Positions 9,201 to 16,107 of a DNA stretch of 36,553 nt are shown in pieces. Numbering within the stretch: position 1 is the first letter of the stretch; each line of letters begins with the position of its first letter. Origin of the DNA: MGBC114844 sp910585855. GTDB taxonomy: Bacteria > Bacillota > Clostridia > Lachnospirales > Lachnospiraceae. The stretch is from positions 1 through 36,553 of the forward strand of contig CBFFYP010000047.1 of NCBI GenBank assembly GCA_965646165.1, given 5' to 3'. The notes beneath the pieces were generated by a model. That model ran no database searches. It saw nothing but the letters and a program-made list of their open reading frames with translations, and was not told the DNA's origin. The translations under genes were made by a program, and so were the position numbers.

Positions 9201-9776
9201 CGAGAGTATCAACTGCAGAAAACGATACTTTTGATTGATCAAATGGCACTTCTTTTATGGCTGTCAGAAAAAGAGATGAATACAGATGCGGAAAAGAGGA
9301 TTGCGGGACAGATGGTGGAAAATCTTTTGCTAAGCGGAAAGTATTTTTCTTTTTATCAGAGATTGGGAGAGAGGATTTTGCTGCCGTTTGCACTGCGGGA
9401 TAAGACCATACTAGAGTATCGGACACAGCCCGGCAGTAAAGTCAGTCTGCACTATTGTTTAAATTCGGAAGAGAGGGAACGAGTTGAGCAGATGGAGCAT
9501 ATCTATGAGGGAATCTATGGAAAACAGTTGATTTTATTTTATGGGGAGAAACTGCGGTATTCGATTTCTGAGGAAAATGAAACGATATGCGGACGAACGG
9601 AAAACAATGCAATTCCTGTCAGTCATTGGAACAGTGTCTATGGAGAGAATCGTTACGGAATGTTAAATGATATGTGTGCTTCCGTAGAAATGCAGGACGA
9701 ACAGACTTTGGCAGAACTGATGGAACATTATTTAAAAAAGCAAAAGCTGATAGAAAAGAACAGTACACTAATGTGA
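6237..9776 (+). CDS. Large uncharacterised protein, DUF5717-like
   Basis: A 1179-aa protein without signal peptide or clear membrane segment. Residues about 15-125 look like a beta-sandwich domain (LTISIETIQMLLPAEG, then KGAVQIVSDAGEIAVPYEI), followed by the GKIKNLFHFTNLVKNHYEEA segment that I recognise from DUF5717 proteins of Lachnospiraceae. The remaining ~900 residues are mainly helical with many aromatic and leucine pairs, like a long helical-repeat solenoid. A second beta-rich stretch lies near residues 660-720. The ATG has an AGGCGG ribosome site and a good promoter upstream. Only 1-10 nt separate its stop from the start of the next gene, so the two are probably translationally coupled. 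Function unknown; a scaffold role with the actin-like partner is inference. Confidence 0.75.
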   Translation: MRTKIGKLAKGIFDKTTPELTISIETIQMLLPAEGTALGSFSIDSQNGIDARGLLYSDSAYLVLKESGFIGTHAVIHYEVQAKGVKPGKRLKGAVQIVSDAGEIAVPYEILVEEPYLDSSMGKIKNLFHFTNLVKNHYEEALTLFFSSGFSQILLARFSKERTIYEALCQGISPKTAMEEFLVCVSKKSRINLMLEEDRREYLDFIQTIGDGLEIQKDTWGYLEVEVYTDGDFLFVDRNRFSTEDFAGNNFTLPYQIEESRVHAGYNFGKIYLETPYQSLSYEILVYRSKEKESHSLDWKKGICQLCRLYFAFRLHEITTDIWCRDSFETIAKMKRMDTGDIFIQLLEIQVWITMRRTKEAAGKLSVIAEWIVPNREEEPFLYSYYLYVYTLLTRDGLFAKDAVAQVKELYEKHPKDSRMLWVILYLDEECAVNKSLRLAWIKEQSFTGSNSSFLYYEACMVMNEQPALIRVLDTFELRTVWWGISRGLLNEKAALQVADLALTEQGYQPLLIQILKVIYQNYRSRTALEALMSQLIRNSRLEQKNFIWFQEGVQRQITMTGLYEAYMNTLPYHFQGELPKSVQLYFIYDQALDEGRKELLYSNIIAHGTENPAMLRSYLPAMEQFAEEQLRRGRISKKLSRIYLGVLSSAMLDETIAEKLPAILLTRRLRCQNEKVCYVVVRHKELDCEWRLPLENGEVYFPVYTSDCAVVFEDAFGRRFWEHTEYQTEDLIKDRKLMKECLRLYEGDIWLWLYIYERGMNDLPKEQDQMDLLKKTASVSLLKKNYRSELIQHILDYYMENYEGEKLELYLDSVYHEPLEAKESSQIIELLIIRMMYEDAWEMVSSYGAEQVSPNRLLRLLIYQIRRMQMAEDEALLEACISVYQRGKYEETVLTYLVQYYKNTTEEMCRLWRAAVDFEMDTAELEERILVQVMFTGNFVSDIEEIFSSYYKDGRSQMVKEAYFACQSYRYFVKGIAIDQKIFQYLGREYQLQKTILLIDQMALLLWLSEKEMNTDAEKRIAGQMVENLLLSGKYFSFYQRLGERILLPFALRDKTILEYRTQPGSKVSLHYCLNSEERERVEQMEHIYEGIYGKQLILFYGEKLRYSISEENETICGRTENNAIPVSHWNSVYGENRYGMLNDMCASVEMQDEQTLAELMEHYLKKQKLIEKNSTLM

Positions 9777-9777
9777 G

Positions 9778-11934
9778 GTGGAGAAGTTGGAAAAGAAACT
9801 GGTAGCAGGTTATGATATCCAAAAAGATGAAGTACAGCTTAGTTTTTATATTCAGGATCGAGAGGACGCCGAATCAGTCAGTCCTTTTACCGATCAGACC
9901 AACTATGAAATTCCTTATCTGCTTGCAAAGACAGAAGAGGGATGGGCAGTTGGAGAGGCAGCAAAAGAAGCGCAGCTTCATCAGACTGGAATAGTGGTTG
10001 ACCAGCTTATTTTGCGGGTGCTTCATCAGGAAATGGAAGTGTTGGATGGTTATTCGGCAGAGGAATTATTAGAGATTTTTTTAAAGGAAACCTTATTTTT
10101 GATTCCCGGTGTAGAGATGATTGGGCGGGAAGTGGATGCAGTGGCGCTTTCCCTTTGGGAACAGAATGGATTTTTATGGGATGTGCTGTTTCGCTGTCTG
10201 ATGCGTTTGGGGATAAAGGAAAATTGTATTTTTGCAATGAGTGAGCAGGAAAGTGCTGCCTGTTATGCATTAAGCCGGACAAAAGAATTGTGGAAGCAGG
10301 ATGTGTTATTTTTTGATTTTTCGAAAGAGCATTTTTTATGCAGAAAGCTTCATCGGGATCAAAAAGCAGGGGAAATGATTTTAGAGATGCAGGAGTGGGA
10401 TTATTCGGAGCAGTTTATGATTTCTATGTTGGAAACAGAAGAGGGCAGGCAGCAGGCGGATCGGGAGTTTTTGGAATTGTTGATGCAGCAGATTGTAAGA
10501 CCGCCGGTAAGCTGTGTCTATCTGATTGGAGAAGGATTTTGCCAAAAAGAAAATTGGACGGTGCGTTCTTTGCGCTATCTGTGCAGCAGAAAACGGGTCT
10601 TTTTGGGAAGAAATCTTTATACAAAGGGGGCTAGTCTGCGGGCTTATGATCATATTGCAGATCGGGTAATGGATACGCTGACCATGCGGATGAAAGGCTG
10701 TATACCGGTTAGCATTGGGATTCGTGTATTTCAAAAAGGAGCAAAGAGGCTTTTGAATCTGGTAAAGGAAGGAAAAAACTGGTATCACGCAAAGGCAAAG
10801 ATGGAAGGAATTTTAGACAATACCACAGAGCTTTCTTTTGTAATTACAAGACAGGGGGTTGTAGGAAAGTTAGAGTATCTGCTTTCGCTTTCGGAGTTTC
10901 CTTATCGAGAGCCTAAAATGACAAGAGTGGAACTTTCACTTTCTTTTTTATCAGAAGAAGAGGTTATGATTCAGGCAACAGATTTAGGATTTGGGCAGTA
11001 TGCAGAGAGCAGCGGGGTGGTAATTCAAAGGAAACTGGTATTGTCGGAACTGATTTCGGAGATTGGAGAAAAGGAAGAAGAAAAAAGGGAAGAAAATAAA
11101 GAGGGCAGATTTTTATTGTGCAGCAGCAGACGAAGCCGTTCTCCCTATGAAGCAGAAGAGAGCAGACAGGCATTGTATTCGATTGATGAAATTTGTTATT
11201 ATCTGTATCACAATGCTTATTTATTGGAGGTGACATTTTTTCAGCCTAAATTAATTGACTTTATCCGCAACAACTTGGATATGAATTTGCTGGCGGATAA
11301 GTTGGAGTATGTAAAGAAAAAGGAATTTCCTTTAGAAAAATATATTGCTGCAGTAATGGAGAGTACGGGATATTATGAGGAAGCAGAGTGGAAGAGGATG
11401 CAGGAAAAATTGGCTTATTTTGGAACGCAAAGCAGAGAAGAGCGCCTGAAACTATTAGGAGATATGTATTTGACAGAGCGAAGATTTGCACAGGCACGGA
11501 ATCAATATCAGATGCTTTTGAATTTGGAGGCATCTTCTGGGGAGTCAAAGGAGTTTTTTAGTTTGGTGTATCACAATATCGGTGTGCTTTATATGGAATT
11601 GTTTTATTTTGAAGAGGCTTCTGGATATTTTAAACAGGCATATGAGTATGCACCGCAGGAAGAGATTTTAAAAAAACTTTTGCTGGTATTGAAACTTGCT
11701 GGTATGGAAGTGGATTATGCTGAGTGGAGAAATCGGGCAGCAAAAGGACAGGCAGACGAATGGGAGAGAGAATGGAAGAAACTGGAAGAGGAAGCGATTG
11801 AGGACGATAGAAACTATCTGGCAGCAGAGGCATTTCGCTGGAAAAGGCAGAGAAATCCGGGACAGTTTGAGGCATATGCAAAAAAGCAGCTTCAGGAGTG
11901 GATGGAAGAGTATCGCTATGAGATGGAAGGTTGA
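9778..11934 (+). CDS. Actin/Hsp70-fold protein with TPR-like tail, DUF5716-like
   Basis: A protein of about 715 residues. The N-terminal ~380 residues look like an actin/Hsp70-type ATPase: an opening VAGYDIQKDEVQLSFY (phosphate-1-like), IPYLLAKTEEGWAVGEAA, QESAACYALSR, a VLFFDFSKEHF strand (phosphate-2-like) and VYLIGEGF (adenosine-motif-like). The C-terminal part (about 530-640) reads as tetratricopeptide-like helices, for example GVLYMELFYFEEASGYFKQA. This matches what I recall of DUF5716 proteins, which sit next to DUF5717. The GTG at 9778 gives 718 aa, but a TTG at 9787 preceded by GAGGTGG is an equally good start. ATP binding is inferred from fold motifs only. Confidence 0.72.
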   Translation: MEKLEKKLVAGYDIQKDEVQLSFYIQDREDAESVSPFTDQTNYEIPYLLAKTEEGWAVGEAAKEAQLHQTGIVVDQLILRVLHQEMEVLDGYSAEELLEIFLKETLFLIPGVEMIGREVDAVALSLWEQNGFLWDVLFRCLMRLGIKENCIFAMSEQESAACYALSRTKELWKQDVLFFDFSKEHFLCRKLHRDQKAGEMILEMQEWDYSEQFMISMLETEEGRQQADREFLELLMQQIVRPPVSCVYLIGEGFCQKENWTVRSLRYLCSRKRVFLGRNLYTKGASLRAYDHIADRVMDTLTMRMKGCIPVSIGIRVFQKGAKRLLNLVKEGKNWYHAKAKMEGILDNTTELSFVITRQGVVGKLEYLLSLSEFPYREPKMTRVELSLSFLSEEEVMIQATDLGFGQYAESSGVVIQRKLVLSELISEIGEKEEEKREENKEGRFLLCSSRRSRSPYEAEESRQALYSIDEICYYLYHNAYLLEVTFFQPKLIDFIRNNLDMNLLADKLEYVKKKEFPLEKYIAAVMESTGYYEEAEWKRMQEKLAYFGTQSREERLKLLGDMYLTERRFAQARNQYQMLLNLEASSGESKEFFSLVYHNIGVLYMELFYFEEASGYFKQAYEYAPQEEILKKLLLVLKLAGMEVDYAEWRNRAAKGQADEWEREWKKLEEEAIEDDRNYLAAEAFRWKRQRNPGQFEAYAKKQLQEWMEEYRYEMEG

Positions 11935-11942
11935 GGAAAAAT

Positions 11943-13139
11943 ATGGGATTTTTTAAAAAACTTTTTAAGAGAAAAGAAAAGGATTCTCTTGAAGGAAAAC
12001 CAACGATTGAAGAATATTTGGGTGTGGATGCCAAGGAAGGCGGGAAAAGCAGTTATACTAGATTAGAGGTGCAGAAAGCCTGTCAGATGAGTAGTGAACA
12101 GGAGTGCTTTGAGTATCTGAAAAATCTGGATGAACAGAAAAAAATAGCAAAACGGCAGCTTTCAGAATTGAAGGAAGAGTATGGAAGAATTGGCAGTGTA
12201 TTGAATGATGTGACGAAAATTGAGAGGATAGAGGAAAAAGATCGAATAGAACTTTTGGAAGCGGCAGCGGAGATTGAGGAAATTAATAAAGAAAGAAAGA
12301 AATTTCAGAGTACGGAAAGTAAGATTAGTGAAAAACAGTATCAAAAAATGGAGGAGTATGGGGAATCGATTCGTTCGATGATGGCACAGTTAGATGAAGA
12401 TGAAAAATATGCACATGTTTTGGAACAGGATATGCGGCATTTGGAGGCAGAAAAGACTTCCATTCGCTATGAGAAGGATGAACTGCAGTCGAAAAAGGTA
12501 ATTGCAAAGAAGGCGGTGGAATGGTCGGTTGTACTGTTGGGAATTAGTATTTTGTTTTATTTGGTCTGTATGGTGATTTTGAAAGAGGATTATGAAAATT
12601 TTCTTTATATTATGCTGGGTGTGGTTGGGGTACTTTTGACGGGGACTTTTTTGGTCTATCAGGGGGCGGTGCAGGAACTGCGGATAGCGGATCGAAAGCT
12701 GAATAAAGCGATTTTGCTTTTAAATCGGGTGAAGGCACGGTATGTGATGACAGTAAATAGTATTCAGTATCAGTATGCAAAGTATGAGGTGAGCAGTGCT
12801 TATGAATTGAATTATATTTGGGGGCTTTATTTGGAGGAGAAGAAAAATAGAGAGAAGTATCGTGCTAGTTCGGATCGGCTGCATAAAGCAGAGATGGGGG
12901 TAATTGGGATTTTGACAGAGTATATGGTGGAGCAGCCTCGATTTTGGATTGGGTATGCAAAGGCATTGCTGGATGCACGGGAGATGGTGGAGGTGCGGCA
13001 TGATTTAAATGGGAGGAGGAAGATGCTTCGGGAGAGTATGGAAGGGAATCGGACGTTTTTAGAGGCAGCGGAAACCGAGAAAAAGAAGCTGGCGCAGATG
13101 AATCCAGAGTATGCACAGGCGATTTTGGCGGGGCATTAA
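11943..13139 (+). CDS. Coiled-coil membrane protein, third gene of the DUF5717/DUF5716 operon
   Basis: A protein of about 398 aa, not recognised as a named family. It opens with a basic stretch (GFFKKLFKRKEK). A long charged coiled coil covers about 55-190. Two adjacent hydrophobic helices lie near 195-240 (VVLLGISILFYLVCMVIL and FLYIMLGVVGVLLTGTFLVY), and a second helical region of about 160 residues follows, including a run resembling an EMVEVRHDLNGRRKML coiled coil. A hairpin-like membrane insertion with both coils in the cytoplasm is plausible. A TTG at 11931 is open upstream, but the ATG at 11943 has GAGGAA just before it, overlapping the stop of the previous gene, so 11943 is preferred. 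It probably anchors the operon's complex at the membrane (inference). Confidence 0.72.
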   Translation: MGFFKKLFKRKEKDSLEGKPTIEEYLGVDAKEGGKSSYTRLEVQKACQMSSEQECFEYLKNLDEQKKIAKRQLSELKEEYGRIGSVLNDVTKIERIEEKDRIELLEAAAEIEEINKERKKFQSTESKISEKQYQKMEEYGESIRSMMAQLDEDEKYAHVLEQDMRHLEAEKTSIRYEKDELQSKKVIAKKAVEWSVVLLGISILFYLVCMVILKEDYENFLYIMLGVVGVLLTGTFLVYQGAVQELRIADRKLNKAILLLNRVKARYVMTVNSIQYQYAKYEVSSAYELNYIWGLYLEEKKNREKYRASSDRLHKAEMGVIGILTEYMVEQPRFWIGYAKALLDAREMVEVRHDLNGRRKMLRESMEGNRTFLEAAETEKKKLAQMNPEYAQAILAGH

Positions 13140-13147
13140 AATGGGGG

Positions 13148-13316
13148 GAGGCTGGAGGGGACGCCGAAAGCCGAAGGGAGCTCTATTCCGGGCCCGCTCT
13201 CGCTTAGCATTTCCTCGTAGCGGACACATAAGGTGCGAAAATACCGTGCTTAAGTGCCGACGGGAAATGATGACCCTGCATAGAGCTCCCTTCGGCTTTC
13301 GGCTGTGTACTCCAGA
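13148..13316. repeat. Hairpin repeat, family C, well preserved copy
   Basis: A perfect 24-bp inverted repeat (13163-13186 with 13280-13303) is extended outward by CTGGAG (13152-13157) pairing with CTCCAG (13311-13316). The left arm contains GCCGAAAGCCGAAGGGAGC. The loop of about 90 nt is GC-richer than its surroundings. It begins within 15 nt of the stop of the preceding gene and might also act as a transcription barrier. An 83-codon open frame across it (13111-13362) overlaps the end of the upstream gene and is not credible. Confidence 0.8.
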
Positions 13317-13362
13317 TGGAAAAAGTAGTAAAATTAGAGCAGAGTTGTTTTTTAAATGGTAG

Positions 13363-13690
13363 GATGGATTTTAAAAGAGAAAAAGGTGACTGTCATGTTG
13401 AAAGATAGTGTATCGTATAACTGCTTTTGGTGTTTTGGGAAAGGGTTATATTGGGGATATGCTTTTGATTAACTTGGCAGTTTTTTTGTGGCTGGTGGTT
13501 GTTTTAGGGCGACTTTTTATAATATTGTAATTAGGAATTTTTTGTTTTAATTTGGAAAAAGCGAGTTTTTAGGAATAGTTTTTTATGGATAGGAGATACT
13601 ATTAGCAGATGATAAAACAGAACGTAATAAAAAAAGTGATGATAGATGGTTTAAAAAAGCGGGAAAGAGGGAAGAATATAAGAAAGAAAT
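13363..13690. other. AT-rich intergenic stretch with one tiny hydrophobic reading frame
   Basis: No convincing gene is visible. A 23-codon frame at 13459-13530 (MLLINLAVFLWLVVVLGRLF, then IIL) would encode a single membrane helix, preceded only by a weak GGGG site. It may be a small membrane peptide, a gene remnant or chance. Confidence in it as a gene is low. Confidence 0.3.
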
Positions 13691-13694
13691 TAGG

Positions 13695-13722
13695 ATGTAA
13701 CATTTTTTAGAAAATGTTACAT
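13695..13722 (+). repeat. 28-bp palindromic site, left end of candidate invertible segment
   Basis: The left arm ATGTAACATTTT (13695-13706), centre TTAG (13707-13710) and right arm complementary to the left (13711-13722) form a perfect palindrome with an asymmetric centre. Its reverse complement matches the site at 15487-15514 in 27 of 28 positions. It is not followed by a T-run, so it does not look like an intrinsic terminator. The arm-core-arm layout resembles core sites of tyrosine recombinases. Confidence 0.7.
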
Positions 13723-13890
13723 CCTTGTTCTGCCTATTATATCGGTTGATACGGAAAATAGTTTAGAGAGATTTTAAATTTTTTTTAAAGTAAGAGAATA
13801 GGAAATTTTTTATATTAGAAAATTTTCTGGAATACATAACATTTAGAGTGTTTTATAAACTAAAATTCTGGTGTTTTAAGAAAGCTATAA

Positions 13891-13919
13891 TTGGAAATAG
13901 GCAGTAGTTATGGTATAAT
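13891..13919 (+). promoter_or_regulatory. Promoter for the heptad-repeat protein gene
   Basis: TTGGAA (13891-13896) and TATAAT (13914-13919) are spaced by 17 bp, with TGG before the -10 box. The ATG at 13951 has a GGAGGG ribosome site. Confidence 0.65.
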
Positions 13920-13950
13920 ACTCTTATCTTGAAATTAGGAGGGTATTATT

Positions 13951-14517
13951 ATGGTAGATCAGGAATTATTGTCGGCGTTGTCAGATATGCTGGATGTAAA
14001 ATTTAAAATAGAATTAACGCCGATTAAAGAACAAATGACGAGTTTAGAAGGGCGAATGACCAATTTGGAAGAAGATGTTGTAAGTATTAAAAAAGACATC
14101 AGTGGCATGAAAAAAGATATTGTTGAGTTAAAAGAAGATGTGACAGGATTAAAAGAAGATGTTGTTAAGCTCAAAGAAGATGTGACAGGATTAAAAGAGG
14201 ATGTTGTTAAGCTCAAAGAAGATGTGACAGGATTAAAAGAGGATGTTGTTAAACTGAAAGAAGACATGACGGGATTAAAAGAGGATGTTTCGAATATGAA
14301 GGAGGATATTGTAAATCTTCAGGAAAATGTGGTTAAAATTAATTTGCATTTAGAAAATGTAACTGATCGAAATGTCCAAATTTTAGCAGAAAATTATCTT
14401 CCAGCTGCAAAAAGATATGAGGAAACTACTGCCAAAGTGGAGGCACTGGAAGCAGATATGGATAATGTTAAGAAAGTAGTTACGGAACATAGTAAAATTC
14501 TTAAAAGATTTGCATAA
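13951..14517 (+). CDS. Heptad-repeat coiled-coil protein
   Basis: A 188-aa protein, family not recognised. Residues about 25-135 are an almost uninterrupted coiled coil built from alternating heptads such as LKEDVTG and LKEDVVK. The C-terminal 50 residues (AENYLPAAKRYEETTAK, then a helical end) look like a small helical domain. There is no signal peptide or membrane segment. The DNA behind the heptads is a 42-bp tandem array (14119-14286), so length could change by unit gain or loss. It faces the recombinase gene across a shared terminator, and both lie between the two 28-bp palindromes. Its role may be structural or an accessory of the recombinase; neither can be shown from the sequence. Confidence 0.75.
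   Translation: MVDQELLSALSDMLDVKFKIELTPIKEQMTSLEGRMTNLEEDVVSIKKDISGMKKDIVELKEDVTGLKEDVVKLKEDVTGLKEDVVKLKEDVTGLKEDVVKLKEDMTGLKEDVSNMKEDIVNLQENVVKINLHLENVTDRNVQILAENYLPAAKRYEETTAKVEALEADMDNVKKVVTEHSKILKRFA
14119..14286 (+). repeat. 42-bp tandem repeat inside the coiled-coil gene
   Basis: Four 42-bp units at 14119, 14161, 14203 and 14245. The second and third are identical; the first and fourth differ at a few positions. Each unit encodes two heptads (14 residues), so changes in copy number keep the frame. Confidence 0.85.
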
Positions 14518-14578
14518 TAGACAGATAATTTATTTGTAAAAATAGAAATATAAGAAAATATATATATATTTGTAGTTA

Positions 14579-14632
14579 GGGGCAGATAAATAGAATTATT
14601 ATTTATCTATCCCCGAATTTTTATCTTTTATT
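14579..14632. terminator. Terminator shared by the convergent coiled-coil and recombinase genes
   Basis: GGGG-C-AGATAAATA (14579-14592) pairs with TATTTATCT-AT-CCCC (14600-14614), followed by GAATTTTTATCTTTTATTTT. It can serve the plus-strand gene and, because the stem is symmetric, possibly the minus-strand gene ending at 14635. Confidence 0.6.
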
Positions 14633-14634
14633 TT

Positions 14635-15213
14635 TTATAAGTCTAAGTTTAAGAATACTTTATCTTTATCATCTTGTTCGATTCCCAAATAGCGTTTTGT
14701 TACATCGAAGGATGAGTGGTTATAGATGGATACTAACAGAGCAGGATTTGTTCCTGAAACCCATGCTTGATAACCGAAAGTTTTTCTTAGGGAATGACAA
14801 CTGATATGATCGGAAAGATTTAAGGCTTCACAGGCTTCTTTGATGATTCGATAGGCTTGTATTCTGGAGATAGGTTTTTTTTTATCTTTGCCAACGAAGA
14901 TATATTGTTCCTTTTCTATGGACGGAAGGCTTTTCAGATAAACGGAAAGCCCTTCTACTGCACCATGATTTAAAGCAATCATGGTGTTTTTTTTCGTTTT
15001 TTGCTCAGTGAGAACCAGATGTGTACGGAAGGTGTTGCTTTCCATATGATAGACATCATCCCATTTCAAGGAGAGAACATCACTGATTCTTCTGGCTGTA
15101 TTGACTGCGGTGCAGATTAGGGCATAGTTTCTTAAGTTTGGTTTTTGAACCAAAAAATAGTTTTTTAAGGACTCTAAATCTTCTAAATTTCTAATTGGCT
15201 GTGTTGTACTCAT
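14635..15213 (-). CDS. Catalytic-domain-only tyrosine recombinase, DNA-invertase candidate
   Basis: A 192-aa tyrosine recombinase with all catalytic positions: R42 (ARRISDVL), lysine in QKTKKNT (about 72-75), H140 and R143 (CHSLRKTF), H166 (YNHSSFD) and Y175 (KRYLGI). It lacks the separate N-terminal core-binding domain of Xer/lambda integrases; in size it resembles FimB/FimE-type invertases. The ATG at 15213 has AGGAGGAAAATT directly before it, so the longer frame starting at 15288 is rejected. It lies between two inverted 28-bp palindromes and just upstream of csrA-flagellin, which suggests control of a local DNA switch. It could instead be an integrase-like remnant acting elsewhere. Confidence 0.85.
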   Translation of the reverse strand: MSTTQPIRNLEDLESLKNYFLVQKPNLRNYALICTAVNTARRISDVLSLKWDDVYHMESNTFRTHLVLTEQKTKKNTMIALNHGAVEGLSVYLKSLPSIEKEQYIFVGKDKKKPISRIQAYRIIKEACEALNLSDHISCHSLRKTFGYQAWVSGTNPALLVSIYNHSSFDVTKRYLGIEQDDKDKVFLNLDL

Positions 15214-15289
15214 AATTTTCCTCCTGAATTCTTCTTTTTTGTTCTTTTTTTGATGAACAAATTTCTGGTGAAAGGTTATAAAATTCATT

Positions 15290-15338
15290 TGCCCTTTTCG
15301 ATGTGGTATGCATGGTGCAAACCAGATAGAAAAGGGCA
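15290..15338 (-). promoter_or_regulatory. Hairpin in the leader of the recombinase gene
   Basis: TGCCCTTTTC (15290-15299) pairs with GAAAAGGGCA (15329-15338), a perfect 10-bp stem with a 29-nt loop, about 80 nt upstream of the recombinase start on its strand. A leader regulatory hairpin is possible; no known riboswitch was recognised. The remaining 15339-15486 is T-rich and shows no gene. Confidence 0.4.
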
Positions 15339-15486
15339 GCTTTCACATTTATCCTCCATGATTTTGTTGTGATTTCCTATTCAGTTAGGGTGATATTGCA
15401 GTTTTTTATCCTCCTTTCTTTTGGACTGATGCAGTGAATTGAATATTTTTTTGAGATAGGAAATCAAGTTTACGTCTTTTTGTCTT

Positions 15487-15514
15487 ATGTAACATTTTCT
15501 AAAAATTGTTACAT
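15487..15514 (-). repeat. 28-bp palindromic site, right end of candidate invertible segment
   Basis: ATGTAACATTTT (15487-15498), centre CTAA (15499-15502) and a right arm with one mismatch to a perfect palindrome. It is the inverted partner of 13695-13722 (27 of 28 positions). The sequences outside the 28 bp do not match between the two sites, so the similarity is sharply bounded. It lies 80 bp upstream of csrA. Confidence 0.7.
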
Positions 15515-15594
15515 AGAGTTCTGACACAGAAAACAGACACTGCGTTAGAAGACGCCAAGTCATTGTAGCATAACAAGGAGGTTGGGACGCTGCT

Positions 15595-15873
15595 ATGTTA
15601 AATTTGACTGTAAAACCGGGTGAGTATTTTATGATTGGGGATCAGATTCGAGTTGCTTTTGTAGGCGGAACGGCAAATAATGCAAGAATTATGATTGATG
15701 CGCCGAGAGAGTATAACATTGTAAGAGGGAAAGTATTAGAGCGGATAGCGGCTGAACATGGGGGAAATGTAGAAGGAAAGAAGGAATTTTATCTGGAAGC
15801 ACCGATTCCTGCGGAGCAGATGAAGCGAATGATGAAAAAGCAGAAGCAGCGAAGAGAGGTTAGTGGGATATAA
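15595..15873 (+). CDS. csrA: CsrA-family translational regulator, divergent
   Basis: A 92-aa CsrA homolog; CsrA dimers bind GGA-containing hairpins in mRNA leaders and, in Bacillus, block translation of flagellin (hag). The family pattern is clear: MLNLTVKPGEYFMIGDQIRV (residues 1-20), then ARIMIDAPREYNIVRGKV. The position equal to the RNA-binding arginine 44 is kept in IVRG. Position 6, an arginine in E. coli CsrA, is valine here, and position 3 is asparagine. A longer C-terminal tail (about 55-92) carries a basic end (MMKKQKQRRE). AAGGAGGT lies 12 nt before the ATG. It sits directly upstream of the flagellin gene, whose leader has CsrA-like sites. FliW, its usual antagonist, is not in the window. 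Confidence 0.82.
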   Translation: MLNLTVKPGEYFMIGDQIRVAFVGGTANNARIMIDAPREYNIVRGKVLERIAAEHGGNVEGKKEFYLEAPIPAEQMKRMMKKQKQRREVSGI

Positions 15874-16016
15874 TCAGTCGAAGGCAGAGAAGAAGTGAAA
15901 ACAGCAGGGGAAAAGATAAAATGAAACGGTAATATGTAGTACTATCCTAGGGGGTGCTGCTTATTATAGAGAGCAGGAAGAGCTATTTGGAAATAAAAAG
16001 AATAGGAAAACTGCAG

Positions 16017-16097
16017 GTCTGGAAAACAGACAAAAACAAATCTAAAATTCAATTTAAGAACAGGGAACGGATTCCCTACATTATGAAAACATGGAGG
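16017..16097 (+). promoter_or_regulatory. Flagellin leader with CsrA-type hairpins and ribosome site
   Basis: The hairpin AGGGAA-CGGA-TTCCCT (16062-16077) places GGA in its loop, the classical CsrA target layout. The ribosome site ATGGAGG (16091-16097) provides a second GGA overlapping the Shine-Dalgarno sequence. A weaker hairpin GTCTG/CAGAC (16017-16031) has GGA at its loop edge. The arrangement parallels the two-site hag leader of Bacillus subtilis. No convincing sigma-28 promoter was found between csrA and flagellin. Confidence 0.6.
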
Positions 16098-16107
16098 TAA
16101 ATGAATT

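Noticed and set aside
13111..13362. 83-codon plus-strand frame across family C repeat
   Set aside because: Starts inside the upstream gene and reads through the inverted repeat; arginine-rich composition mirrors the hairpin.
13693..13724. Intrinsic terminator
   Set aside because: The stem is long and perfect, but it is followed by CCTTGTTCTG and not by a T-run, and no gene ends just upstream. A recombination or operator site fits better.
14119..14286. CRISPR-like array
   Set aside because: The 42-bp units are directly adjacent without spacers and encode heptads in frame.
15873..16107. Sigma-28 promoter for flagellin
   Set aside because: No acceptable TAAA...GCCGATAA pair was found; the flagellin promoter may lie upstream of csrA or be divergent.
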